Source: Gemmatimonadota bacterium (GTDB lineage Bacteria > Gemmatimonadota > Gemmatimonadetes > Longimicrobiales > Gaopeijiaceae). Taken from it: a stretch of 46,771 nt of DNA. The notes under the pieces were generated by a model. The model had not been told where the DNA came from and made no database searches. It saw only the letters and a program-made list of their open reading frames with translations. A program made the position numbers and the translations under genes. Location of the stretch: positions 1-46,771 of the forward strand of contig JAPPGZ010000019.1 in NCBI GenBank assembly GCA_028874905.1, in the 5' to 3' direction. Shown here piece by piece: positions 17,597-24,964 of the stretch. How positions within the stretch are numbered: position 1 is the stretch's first letter; each line of letters opens with the position of its first letter.

Positions 17597-18379
17597 ATGA
17601 AGGATGAACTTGGATTCGCCGATGCGGCCGCCATCTCCTACAGGACCAGGGGAGCCGACGGCGAGTATACGATCGTGGTCGGCGTGGAGGACAGCACGCG
17701 CGTGCGCTACCGCGAGGCAGGGATTGAAACGGTCGTCCTGCCGGAGATCTGGCAAAAGCTGAAGGCGGCCGTCGACGAGGACGTGCGTACGGTGACTGCG
17801 GCTGCGGCGACGCTCCACTCGCGGGACCGCGCTCCCGCAGCAGCCTTTGGAGAGGTGTGGGATCTCGTCGACCGCGCGGACACGGAGGAGGATCGCATCC
17901 TCGCGCACGAAGTGCTCGCCAGAGATTCGTCGGCATCGGCACGGGCCGTCGCAACCCTCGTGCTCGGCAACTTCGTTGACGACGATACCGCATGGCACGG
18001 TCTGGTTGGCTCGCTCATCGATTCCGAAGGGCGCGTGAGCACCGTGGCCAGTAGCGTTCTCTCAGGACTCACGAGGCAGGACCTGGACCCCGTTGATTGG
18101 TCTGGGGCCCGCACTACACTGTCGGCGATCTTTGACGGGACGAATCCTTTTGGGTTCCGTGGCACCCTGAGACTCCTAATGGCGACAGGCATCGACCCGG
18201 AGTTCGGACAACAGTTGGTTCGCGAGAGCCCTGCGCTGCTTCTTGCCCATCTCGGAGCCGAGCATGAGTTCAGTCGGGCGGTAGCACTAGCCTTCCTGAA
18301 GGCCGTGAGCGGCGAGGATTTTGGGGCGGATGTCGCGGCTTGGAGAGCATGGATCGACGGTCGAGCCGACGAAGGGTAA
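17597..18379 (+). CDS. HEAT-like repeat protein of unknown function, 260 aa
   Basis: The start at ATG 17597 begins MKDELGFADAAAISYRTRG. The first 55 residues form a small alpha/beta unit (YTIVVGVEDSTRVRYREAG). The rest is made of paired helices of HEAT/ARM character (ILAHEVLARDSSASARAVA; GLVGSLIDSEGRVSTVASSV), ending in the motif VSGEDFGADVAAWRAWIDG, which I associate with secreted or cytosolic HEAT proteins of this kind of bacterium. There is no signal peptide. HEAT proteins usually act as scaffolds. It is divergent from the NTPase gene and may belong to the resident chromosome rather than the island. Function is not assigned. Confidence 0.65.
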   Translation: MKDELGFADAAAISYRTRGADGEYTIVVGVEDSTRVRYREAGIETVVLPEIWQKLKAAVDEDVRTVTAAAATLHSRDRAPAAAFGEVWDLVDRADTEEDRILAHEVLARDSSASARAVATLVLGNFVDDDTAWHGLVGSLIDSEGRVSTVASSVLSGLTRQDLDPVDWSGARTTLSAIFDGTNPFGFRGTLRLLMATGIDPEFGQQLVRESPALLLAHLGAEHEFSRAVALAFLKAVSGEDFGADVAAWRAWIDGRADEG

Positions 18380-18815
18380 ACCGCCCGGGAGGCGCGCAGG
18401 CGAGCGCCCCGGGTACGCCGTGCCGAGGGCCGCGATCATGGCTTGCGGGGCGGCTGCAGTCGCCACCGTTCGCTGGCTTGACGCGGTTCGCGTATCGGTC
18501 CCCGCGTTTGCGGGGTTTCGGGGAGCCAGATGTTCGCGAGCGCGCCTCCACCCGTTTCCGTGGCCCGATTACCCACCGCGAGGATGTCGAGTTCCTCGGC
18601 GGGAGGCCCGAAACTAGGGGTACTCCTACCCCTCCGGGGGTCGAGTTCGTGCGTGACAGGCGATCCCACGGCCTTGGATCCCGCCAAACTGCCCCCTTCC
18701 CGTGGCGGGCCGGAAACGCGGGGTCAGAGGGGGCGCAGCCCCCCGCCAGGCGCCTCCGGGAGACACACTGTAGTGTGGCCACGGAGGGTAGGCTCGCTTA
18801 GCCACCTATGGGACG
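18380..18815. repeat. Intergenic run of perfect DNA hairpins
   Basis: A 436-bp stretch without a gene contains four perfect inverted repeats: CCCCGC/GCGGGG at 18500-18515 (4-nt loop, followed by TTTC, perhaps a terminator for the HEAT-like gene); AGGGGTA/TACCCCT at 18616-18633 (4-nt loop); GGGGGC/GCCCCC at 18729-18743 (3-nt loop); CACACT/AGTGTG at 18764-18777 (2-nt centre). It separates the island from the lipoprotein gene. Whether this is a repeat element, stacked terminators or an end of the mobile unit cannot be decided from one copy. Confidence 0.5.
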
Positions 18816-20006
18816 TCAAGGAAGCACGTAGCGCTCCAAGTACTGTAGTCCGTGTCCGTCTATCCGCACTGCGTACAGCGTCCCGGCGCCGAACCCGACC
18901 ACTCGCCTTTGCGAGTCCAGTTCCACCTTGAGCACGACCGCGCCAATGCCATCGAAGAGGTCGTATTGCAGGGTCCCGTCGGCTTCGCGGTGGCGGCGGA
19001 CCCATGCGCGGCCCGTGCCGTCCACCAGGATCGGGCGGTCTGAGAAGGGCGGCAGAAAAGCGGGCCACTCGTAGCTGTCCAATTCGGCTTCGTCTTCACG
19101 AGATCCGGGGCGTAGCACCGTCCTCCGTATTTGGCCGTTCACACGCTCGTCCCTCACGGTGAGTCCGCCTCCGGTCTCGGCCTGCGAATCGCGCCACGCC
19201 AGCTTTTCGGCCCGCCCAATGCGCCGCCGCGTGTAGGGCACCGGCGCCCCGCTCGTGACCGTCGCGTCCGTGGCGATCCACTCCACGCTGTAGTCCCCGG
19301 CCCGCGCGACGACGACCCTGCCGTCCGCGGCAACGCCCCACGCATCGACCGGTGAAAGCGGAACCGGGCGCGTTCTGACGCCCTGCCCGCTGAATTCCAT
19401 CGTGATGGTGGCCCGCTTGAACACCCCAACCGAGTCGACCGCATCGGTGTCCAAGTCCAGTCGGAGGATGGTCATCGAATCGGGACTGGCCGCAGACCCC
19501 CGAAGTCCCCCGAAATAGACGCGGCCTGCGCCGTCCACTGCGTGCGGGATGGCCCTCAGCGCCGTACCCTCCCTCGGATCGACCGTGGCGAACGGGCGGG
19601 TATCGCCGAACTCCAAGTCCGGGCTCAGCACGGTTAGGCGTCCGTTGCCCAAGTCAACCAGCAGCGTCCGGCCGTCCGGCAGCGGCCAGACCGCATCGGG
19701 TTGGCGGTACTCGGCGGGACCCGAGCCCACCCACCCAATCGTGTCGGCCACACCCGCGTCCAAGTCCAGCGCAACGACGATCTGGCTAATCGGATCGGCC
19801 ACCACGACCCGGCCTCCGGGCAGCTCACGCACGGTGGAGAGCACCGAGAACCCTTCGTCCCACGCGGCATCCGCCTCGCCCAGCGGCACCGCTCCAACGT
19901 CCCCGGCGCTGCGGCCCCCGGCACTCGGGTCCCCCGCACACGCCGTCAGCAGCGCCGCCGACAGCACGCTCCCGGCGCCTCTCGCCACGATTGTCGGCAC
20001 TTGCAC
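18816..20006 (-). CDS. Lipoprotein-like six-bladed beta-propeller protein
   Basis: The start at GTG 20006 is chosen over 20072 because AGAAGGA precedes it closely and it gives a short signal ending in LLTAC, a lipobox (Cys followed by AGDPSAGG). The mature protein, about 370 residues, has repeated blade strands such as GGRVVVADPISQIVVALDLD, DGRTLLVDLGNGRLTVLSPD, GRVYFGGLRG and GRVVVARAGDYSVEWI, the pattern of 6-bladed NHL-like propellers common in Gemmatimonadota and Bacteroidota. No catalytic residues are evident; such proteins are thought to bind ligands or act in the periplasm or outer membrane. It is transcribed alone, away from the toxin-antitoxin pair. A second propeller in this window (42019) is a relative in fold. 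Confidence 0.8.
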   Translation of the reverse strand: MQVPTIVARGAGSVLSAALLTACAGDPSAGGRSAGDVGAVPLGEADAAWDEGFSVLSTVRELPGGRVVVADPISQIVVALDLDAGVADTIGWVGSGPAEYRQPDAVWPLPDGRTLLVDLGNGRLTVLSPDLEFGDTRPFATVDPREGTALRAIPHAVDGAGRVYFGGLRGSAASPDSMTILRLDLDTDAVDSVGVFKRATITMEFSGQGVRTRPVPLSPVDAWGVAADGRVVVARAGDYSVEWIATDATVTSGAPVPYTRRRIGRAEKLAWRDSQAETGGGLTVRDERVNGQIRRTVLRPGSREDEAELDSYEWPAFLPPFSDRPILVDGTGRAWVRRHREADGTLQYDLFDGIGAVVLKVELDSQRRVVGFGAGTLYAVRIDGHGLQYLERYVLP

Positions 20007-20366
20007 CGGTCCTTCTCCGTTGGCTCCTCGCGGAGTAGTAGATTCAAGTCCCTTCAGGGGTTCAAGATTCACGATAGGCTGTCGCCAGATGAGTGTACAG
20101 TCATTTCAAACCGCACGGCGGGAAACTGGCTCAGCTGCTCTCCGCACCGGACAACTCGCGGATCGGCATCGGGCGCACCGATTCCGGGTGCGCGTCGGGG
20201 GTCACGAGCGGCCCGTCACTCTTGGAGACGGCGTGCTCGCTGCCGCGCGCCGCTGTATGCCGCCGAGGACGCCAGGGATGAGCTCCGATGTGCCCACCGC
20301 CCATCCAGCCATCCAACCGCCCACTTCCTTTTCCCACCTTGGAGTCCCCACCATCCCGGAGACTCC
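20007..20366. promoter_or_regulatory. Divergent intergenic region between propeller gene and higBA
   Basis: A stem of 7 bp (GCGCACC at 20173-20179 with GGTGCGC at 20187-20193, 7-nt loop) lies in the middle. No clear promoter boxes are seen. Open frames here on both strands have no domain character. Confidence 0.35.
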
Positions 20367-20762
20367 ATGCACGACACCCTTCGCCAGGGTCCCTCTTGTC
20401 CGAAATGCGGCACTGCCGCACATTCTACAGTGCGGATCTTTTCCACTCGAACCTACGAACGCGCCATTCGCAAACTGCTACAGGAGGCAGACCGGCGGGC
20501 CATGGAGGCGGCCATCGTCGCCGATCCGGGTGGGCCGCCGGTAATCCGGGGAACCGGAGGGCTCCGGAAGGTGCGCTGGGCGGGCTCGGGCAGGGGAAAG
20601 AGGGGCGGAATCCGCACGATCTACTTTCGCCACGGCAGATCGGATTCGATCTATCTGCTGACCGCGTACGCGAAGGCGGATCGAGAAGACCTCAGCCCCG
20701 CTGACACGAAGGTGCTCTCGCGGCTCGTGGCCGCGATCAAGAAGGAGGAACGAAACCGATGA
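20367..20762 (+). CDS. higB: RelE/HigB-type toxin
   Basis: The start at ATG 20367 has GGAG 5 nt upstream; GTG 20430, giving VRIFSTRTYERAIRKLL at once, is an alternative that fits the usual toxin length better. The body (ERAIRKLLQEADRRAMEAAI; GLRKVRWAG; GIRTIYFRH; IYLLTAYAKADREDLS) matches the HigB-like RelE superfamily: the K-R-W and R-x-I-Y-F strands and the LLTAYAK-x-DLS end are typical. These toxins are mRNA endonucleases that act on ribosomes. The gene precedes and overlaps its antitoxin (ATGA, 20759-20762), the toxin-first order of higBA. An N-terminal CPKC in the long form is not a known part of the toxin and argues mildly for the later start. Confidence 0.85.
   Translation: MHDTLRQGPSCPKCGTAAHSTVRIFSTRTYERAIRKLLQEADRRAMEAAIVADPGGPPVIRGTGGLRKVRWAGSGRGKRGGIRTIYFRHGRSDSIYLLTAYAKADREDLSPADTKVLSRLVAAIKKEERNR
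20406..20420. promoter_or_regulatory. Perfect inverted repeat at the higB start, possible operator
   Basis: TGCGGCA and TGCCGCA with one base between form a 15-bp dyad ending 9 nt before the alternative GTG start of the toxin. HigA-type antitoxins repress their own operon through such dyads. The position is inside the long form of the toxin gene, so either the short start is right or the dyad is chance. Confidence 0.35.
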
Positions 20763-21064
20763 CAACCGGACGAACGGATCTGGGACGCGAGGTGGAAGCG
20801 GCCCTCGGCGAAGTGCTTGCCCATGTGCGAGGAGAGACGTCGCTCCCCTGCCGCATCGTCGACGATCCTGCTGCCGAGCATATCGTGGCACTCCGCAAGC
20901 GCATGAAGCTTAGCCGCCAGAGGTTTGCGGACCGGTTCGGCCTCGACGTGCGGGCGGTACAGGAATGGGAACAGGGGCGGCGCGTCCCGGACCGGGCGGC
21001 TCGGGTGCTGCTGACCGTCATCGACCGCGATCCCGAAGCCGTGGTGCGGGCCCTCGCTGAATGA
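20759..21064 (+). CDS. higA: HTH (XRE family) antitoxin of the HigBA pair
   Basis: A 101-residue protein, coupled to the toxin by an ATGA overlap. The C-terminal half is an XRE helix-turn-helix: HIVALRKRMKLSRQRFADRF, then GLDVRAVQEWEQGRRVPDRA, and an end PEAVVRAL typical of HigA-like and Xre antitoxins. The N-terminal 35 residues probably contact the toxin. It should neutralise the toxin and repress the operon. The pair is intact by inspection, with no stop or frameshift. Confidence 0.87.
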   Translation: MTTGRTDLGREVEAALGEVLAHVRGETSLPCRIVDDPAAEHIVALRKRMKLSRQRFADRFGLDVRAVQEWEQGRRVPDRAARVLLTVIDRDPEAVVRALAE

Positions 21065-21145
21065 GGGGGTCAACTGGCTTCCGCCAACCGCTATCTCGAC
21101 TGAGTCACCCAACAGACTTGTTGCCAACAATCCTGCTGGGAACCC

Positions 21146-22186
21146 CTACCTCGTCAGGAAGACGCTGACGTAATCGACCCCGTCGTTCGCCACGGCGAAG
21201 TCCACCCGTCCATCCCCATCGAAGTCACCCGTCGCCAGGCCGTAAGGGCTCCCCGCGATCTCGATGCGCTGGAGCTGCGGCGTTTCCCCTCCGACCAGCA
21301 CGGCAACCTCCCCACCAGCGTAGCTCGCGACCAGCACCTCCGCGCTGCCGTCACCCGTTAGATCCGCCGCCGTGCTCTTCGTCGGGCCGCGCGCGATCTC
21401 GTGTCGGCCGGCGGCGCGAAAGGACCCGTCGGCAAGCCCGTGCCAGGTCACCAGCGAACCCGCGCCTTCTCCGGAAGCGGCCGCCACATCCTGACGACCG
21501 TCACCATTCAGGTCCGCCGCCACGACCGAGAACGGGCCGAAGGGCGCCGGCAGGGTTGCCTGCGGCCGAAAGCCGCCATCCCCCTCGGCGACAAGGACGG
21601 CCACGTGGTCGGGATTCGGCGTGATCAGGTCCCCGCGACCCCGGAACAGCCGGATGGACTCGGGCGACCGGTCGTCGACCAGAAGGTCCGCGTGGCCATC
21701 GGAGTCGATGTCGTGGAGTCGAACTGCGTGCGGGTGTGGCGAGACGTCGACGCGGAATCTCGAGTGGTCCCGGCGTTCGAAGGCCCCTCCGGCGATCCCA
21801 AAGAGCAGCGTGACATGGTCCGTCTCATGGTTCGCGACCGCGAGGTCGGCAAGCCCGTCCTCGTCGAGATCCGCGATGGCCAGGTCCACCGGATTCTCGC
21901 CGGCGGCACCGGACCACGTCACATCGAAGCGGCCATCACCCCGACCGGTCAACACGAAGACGCTCTGGCCGCCGGAAACCACGAGGTCCAGCTGCCCGTC
22001 GCCATTCAGATCCCGAGCCTGGATCGCGGTGGTATGGCTTCCGACAGCGGCGTCGACGCGCTCGAACGAGAGTTGTCCGGCGGCGGCGGCCGGTGGAGCC
22101 GCAAGGGCGAGGGTGGCGGGGAGGATGATCGACCGAATCAAGAGTGGGCTGGTCAGGTGTAGCGGGTTCATCAAGATCTCAGTCAC
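21146..22186 (-). CDS. Secreted FG-GAP/VCBS-repeat beta-propeller protein
   Basis: A signal peptide (ILPATLALAAPPAAAAG) is followed by about seven repeats built on the calcium-binding motif D-x-D/N-x-D-G-x-x-D: DLNGDGQLDLVV, DLDEDGLADLAV, DIDSDGHADLLV, DLNGDGRQDVAA, DLTGDGSAEVLV, DFDGDGRVDFAV. This is the integrin-like FG-GAP/VCBS propeller. The ATG at 22186 overlaps the stop of the DUF1801 gene (ATGA), making it the last gene of a four-gene operon; ATG 22168 is an alternative. A fragment of a homologous 3' end lies at 43243-43322. Ligand and role are unknown; such proteins are exported and calcium-stabilised. Confidence 0.85.
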   Translation of the reverse strand: MTEILMNPLHLTSPLLIRSIILPATLALAAPPAAAAGQLSFERVDAAVGSHTTAIQARDLNGDGQLDLVVSGGQSVFVLTGRGDGRFDVTWSGAAGENPVDLAIADLDEDGLADLAVANHETDHVTLLFGIAGGAFERRDHSRFRVDVSPHPHAVRLHDIDSDGHADLLVDDRSPESIRLFRGRGDLITPNPDHVAVLVAEGDGGFRPQATLPAPFGPFSVVAADLNGDGRQDVAAASGEGAGSLVTWHGLADGSFRAAGRHEIARGPTKSTAADLTGDGSAEVLVASYAGGEVAVLVGGETPQLQRIEIAGSPYGLATGDFDGDGRVDFAVANDGVDYVSVFLTR

Positions 22187-22569
22187 CGAAGCGTCTCCTT
22201 GCGCCTCGCAAGTGCCGCCTCGAGCAGCGCTCGAACCTCCGGCCGCTTTGCGTCATCAATTGAACGAATCTTCACATGGCGCATCCTGGCGCCTGTTCCC
22301 TCCAGCAACTCTTTCGGATCTGCCAGGTCAACACCCTGGTAGAAGCCGAGATTGACCCACCCCTTATGCGGCAGAATGTATGCGTAGCCGTCGAGCATCT
22401 TCCGTGGGCCCACGCCGTAGGTCGCAGCACGGTCACCGAGGCGAACCACCTCGCATGCATTCCGATCGACTTCGAACACGGTCTCCCGCAGGGCAATCGC
22501 AGTGGGCCGAACGGCCTCTTCCGAGATCTGCAGCAAGTCGTCGAATGTCCCGAGTTTGGCCTTGGGCAT
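22183..22569 (-). CDS. DUF1801 (YdhG-like) domain protein
   Basis: A 128-residue protein starting MPKAKLGTFDDLLQ. The core RETVFEVDRNACEVVRLGDRAATYGVG, KMLDGYAYILPHKGWVNLGFYQG, the following GTGARMRHVKI and the AKRPEVRALLEAAL tail fit the DUF1801 fold, close to the versions annotated for iron or stress proteins such as YdhG. Its biochemical role is unknown. It is in the middle of a minus-strand operon, 18 bp after the small membrane gene and overlapping the FG-GAP gene. Confidence 0.8.
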   Translation of the reverse strand: MPKAKLGTFDDLLQISEEAVRPTAIALRETVFEVDRNACEVVRLGDRAATYGVGPRKMLDGYAYILPHKGWVNLGFYQGVDLADPKELLEGTGARMRHVKIRSIDDAKRPEVRALLEAALARRKETLR

Positions 22570-22587
22570 GTTGGATGCTCTCCAGTA

Positions 22588-22824
22588 CTACCGGTGCTCT
22601 TCGGGTTCGTCCCAGGTCTGGGCCCAGAACTCGTCCTCCTCGGCTCGCACTCGTTCCATATCCAGCGGCTCGACATCTTCCGCGTCCACGCGGCCGAGCG
22701 TCTCGATTTGATGGACGACCTCATCCGTCACCCCGCTTCGGGTCTGATGACGCAGCCGGTGTCGGATCCTCCAGCCGGCAACGGCCACGAGCGCCGCGAG
22801 CGCCACGAACAGGTACCCGGTCAC
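22588..22824 (-). CDS. Small single-pass membrane protein, 78 aa
   Basis: One N-terminal hydrophobic helix (GYLFVALAALVAVAGW) is followed by a short basic stretch (RIRHRLRHQTRSG) and an acidic cytoplasmic tail (AEDVEPLDMERVRAEEDEFW). By the positive-inside rule the tail is cytoplasmic. It starts 4 bp after the stop of the metalloprotease gene, so it is co-transcribed and may be a partner or regulator of that membrane protease. No family was recognised. Confidence 0.65.
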   Translation of the reverse strand: MTGYLFVALAALVAVAGWRIRHRLRHQTRSGVTDEVVHQIETLGRVDAEDVEPLDMERVRAEEDEFWAQTWDEPEEHR

Positions 22825-22828
22825 TGCT

Positions 22829-23470
22829 TCACGGAAGCAGCAGGGGCCCCAGCCAACCGAGCCACAGGAAGAGGCCCAGAACCATGCCGCCCGCTACCGG
22901 GACCACGACTCGGACCCTCCGGTCGCGAGGGATGGCTGTCACGAGGAACCAGGGTGCGAGCAAGAGGCAGGCGACACCGGGTAGAGCGGTAAGGGACGAC
23001 GAGATTCCGGCGATCGACGCCACCCACGCTTCGTCCTGGCTTCCTACGAATCCTCCGCCGAAGAGGTTGATGGCAAGAACCATCAAGGCCCCCAGCCCTT
23101 GCCCCGGCGCCGACAATCCGAGGCCAAGAACCAGCGATAGAGGGCCGGGGCCGAAGCGACGGACCGCGAACACGCAGACGATGGCCGTCAGGTAGCTCAC
23201 CGCAGGCCCCGCGGCCATGGTGACCGCCATTTTCCACGGTTCAGCGAGCGCTGCCGCCGCCGCCATGTCTCCCGCGCGGAAGAGCGTAACCCACTCCCCG
23301 GAATGGGCCCAGCTGACGGAGGTATAACGAAGGACCGGGTCGGGGAATCCGAATGCTACAAATGCTCCAAAGTGCCCGAGTTCGTGCAATACGATCGAGA
23401 GCGGGGCGGCCACCACGCCGCCGACACCCCCGGCCAACCAACCGTCGGTTCGCAACCAACGCCGCATCAA
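22829..23470 (-). CDS. M50-like membrane zinc metalloprotease
   Basis: A 213-residue polytopic membrane protein with HELGH at residues 29-33 inside a hydrophobic helix (APLSIVLHELGHFGAFVAFG), the zinc motif of site-2-protease-like and M50-type enzymes. About five further hydrophobic segments follow. A clear second metal ligand in an NxxPxxxLDG motif is not visible; GALMVLAINLFGGGFVG occupies a similar place but lacks the Asp. Activity is therefore uncertain. It is the first gene of the four-gene minus operon, and divergent from a HicB-like ORF. Confidence 0.7.
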   Translation of the reverse strand: MMRRWLRTDGWLAGGVGGVVAAPLSIVLHELGHFGAFVAFGFPDPVLRYTSVSWAHSGEWVTLFRAGDMAAAAALAEPWKMAVTMAAGPAVSYLTAIVCVFAVRRFGPGPLSLVLGLGLSAPGQGLGALMVLAINLFGGGFVGSQDEAWVASIAGISSSLTALPGVACLLLAPWFLVTAIPRDRRVRVVVPVAGGMVLGLFLWLGWLGPLLLP

Positions 23471-23561
23471 GGTCGCTCCTGGCTTACGGCCAACCGCAGA
23501 TTCGGGAATCTGCCACGCTTGCGCGGCACCCGCTACCTACGACAGCAGCGCGGATACTCTC

Positions 23562-23732
23562 ATGCACACCAATGGCGAGCCGGTTCCAGAGCCGATGGCG
23601 GATCGGGCCTACAGCGGAAAGTTCATGGTGCGGGTGCCTCCGGAGACGCATCGCTCCCTGGCCATTCGAGCAGCGGAGCAGGGAGTAAGCATGAATCGAC
23701 TGGTGAGCGCCCGGCTTGCGAGGGAAGGCTAG
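23562..23732 (+). CDS. Orphan HicB-like ribbon-helix-helix antitoxin
   Basis: A 56-residue ORF from ATG 23562. The reading AYSGKFMVRVPPETHRSLAI then RAAEQGVSMNRLVSARLA is the C-terminal ribbon-helix-helix of HicB-type antitoxins (SGKF-x-VR-x-PP-E-H). The usual N-terminal HicB fold is mostly missing; the frame upstream to about 23520 reads TYDSSADTL, which may be a degraded part of it. No hicA toxin is adjacent. It may be a remnant, or a free DNA-binding protein. Its stop lies 3 bp from the end of the convergent DUF1016 gene. Confidence 0.7.
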   Translation: MHTNGEPVPEPMADRAYSGKFMVRVPPETHRSLAIRAAEQGVSMNRLVSARLAREG

Positions 23733-23734
23733 CG

Positions 23735-24622
23735 CTAGGCTCGGGGTTCAAGCTCCTCAGTCAGGTCGCGGATCGCCTCTCTCGCGGGTATTCCCGGCTC
23801 TCCAGCTCGGTGGGCCTGGATTGCCTCGCGCCATATGTGTCCGCGCTCGGCCTTGCGCCCCTCAACCAGGTCGCTCTCTGAGTAGGCGGGCTTCTCCTCT
23901 AGGCCGAGGAACTCGAGCACCACCGGATCCTTGATCAGGTCAGACGCCTTCTCGACGACCTGCCCGTCACGGGCCAGGCGGCGGACCTCGTGCTTGTCGC
24001 GGCTGAGCGCGAGCCGCTCGTACAGGGAGCTGTCCAGCTGTCGCTTGAGTTCCCGGACGCTCCAGCCGTTTTCAGCGGCCTCGATCTCGTAGAAGCGGCG
24101 GGCGTTGGGGTCGGCTACGGACAGGAGGGTGACGTAGTGGGACCAGCCGAGGGGGGACCACCCGGCGAGTTGTGCGAGACTTGGAACAGTTCCTGGCGAG
24201 AGACCGGATGAAATCCGAGACCGCGTATCGGAAATCGATTGGTCGCGAGAAATCCGAGACGGTGTCTCGGGAATCGACCGGTCACCAAAAGCCCGAGGTG
24301 ATCTCGCGAAATCGTCGCTGGCCGAGTAATCCGCGATCATGTGGTCGTAGCTTCGGTAGAACCGCCGCATCTGATCCAGAACGTCCACCGAAAAGCCCCG
24401 ACCGATCCTCGCCTGCAGAGCCGCCGACAGTTTCTTCAGGGTCCCCCTGCCATACTCGGTCCGGTCCGCGCCGCTCTGCTCGTACTCCACGATGTACCAT
24501 CCGAACAGCCAGTTCCTCACGACCAGCGAACGGTCGATCGCACGGGCGGCAGAACGCCCTGTCTCCTCGTGTGTACGCTGGCACAGCTCGACGAGCCGCT
24601 CGAAATCGAAGCCTTTACTCAT
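23735..24622 (-). CDS. DUF1016 (YhcG-type) protein lacking its PD-(D/E)xK nuclease domain
   Basis: A 295-residue protein; the start at ATG 24622 follows a strong GGAGGGGG. The N-terminal DUF1016 part is clear (ARAIDRSLVVRNWLFGWYIV; EYEQSGADRTEYGRGTLKKL; GFSVDVLDQMRRFYRSYD; QLAGWSPLGWSHYVTLLSV; WSVRELKRQLDSSLYERLAL; IKDPVVLEFLGL). In complete members the chain continues after the ESDLE helix with a nuclease domain ending near a DLKIG motif. Here, after SESDLVEGRKAERG, that domain is absent and an unrelated 35-residue tail ends the protein. A 39-nt imperfect tandem repeat lies at 24210-24287 (13-residue units around RSIPETPSRISR). The protein is probably not a nuclease and may keep only a DNA- or partner-binding role. 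Confidence 0.75.
   Translation of the reverse strand: MSKGFDFERLVELCQRTHEETGRSAARAIDRSLVVRNWLFGWYIVEYEQSGADRTEYGRGTLKKLSAALQARIGRGFSVDVLDQMRRFYRSYDHMIADYSASDDFARSPRAFGDRSIPETPSRISRDQSISDTRSRISSGLSPGTVPSLAQLAGWSPLGWSHYVTLLSVADPNARRFYEIEAAENGWSVRELKRQLDSSLYERLALSRDKHEVRRLARDGQVVEKASDLIKDPVVLEFLGLEEKPAYSESDLVEGRKAERGHIWREAIQAHRAGEPGIPAREAIRDLTEELEPRA
24210..24287. repeat. 39-nt imperfect tandem repeat inside the DUF1016 gene
   Basis: Two copies start at GAAATCCGAGAC (24210 and 24249) and differ at a small number of positions. A third, weaker copy follows (near 24288). The unit is 13 codons, so the frame is kept. It encodes repeated Ser/Arg/Ile-rich linker residues between the N-terminal domain and the QLAGWSPLGW block. 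Confidence 0.7.
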
Positions 24623-24814
24623 ACCGACACCCCCTCCGCCCCAAGTCGCCTCCACCCTCGCCCCGTGGTCCTGGACCTCTCCCCGGCTCCGCGAGGAGGG
24701 AAACTGTCGATTCGACTACCGCCGTTCAAGTGTCTCCTTGTCGGCATCCCCAAAAGCTGAGTTCTCAGAGACGGCAAGGGGCGACGGCGGACACCACGCA
24801 GCGGGTCGTGTGAT

Positions 24815-24842
24815 GCTATCACAATGATCGCATAATGATAGC
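24815..24842. promoter_or_regulatory. AT-rich inverted repeat upstream of the DUF1016 gene
   Basis: GCTATCA (24815-24821) and TGATAGC (24836-24842) are exact inverted repeats with a 14-nt spacer, in an unusually AT-rich patch for this window. The patch lies about 200 bp upstream of the DUF1016 start within a gap (24623-24964) that holds no gene. It is a candidate operator or promoter region. Confidence 0.4.
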
Positions 24843-24964
24843 AAACGTGTAAACCAACCCCACCCTCCCCCCGTTGCCGGGCTCCTCAGCCCCGCCGATC
24901 CCTTACACGAAACGCCGGCCGCGAGGCACACGCCGCCCTCTCCCTCCAATCCCTTCCCCCCGCT

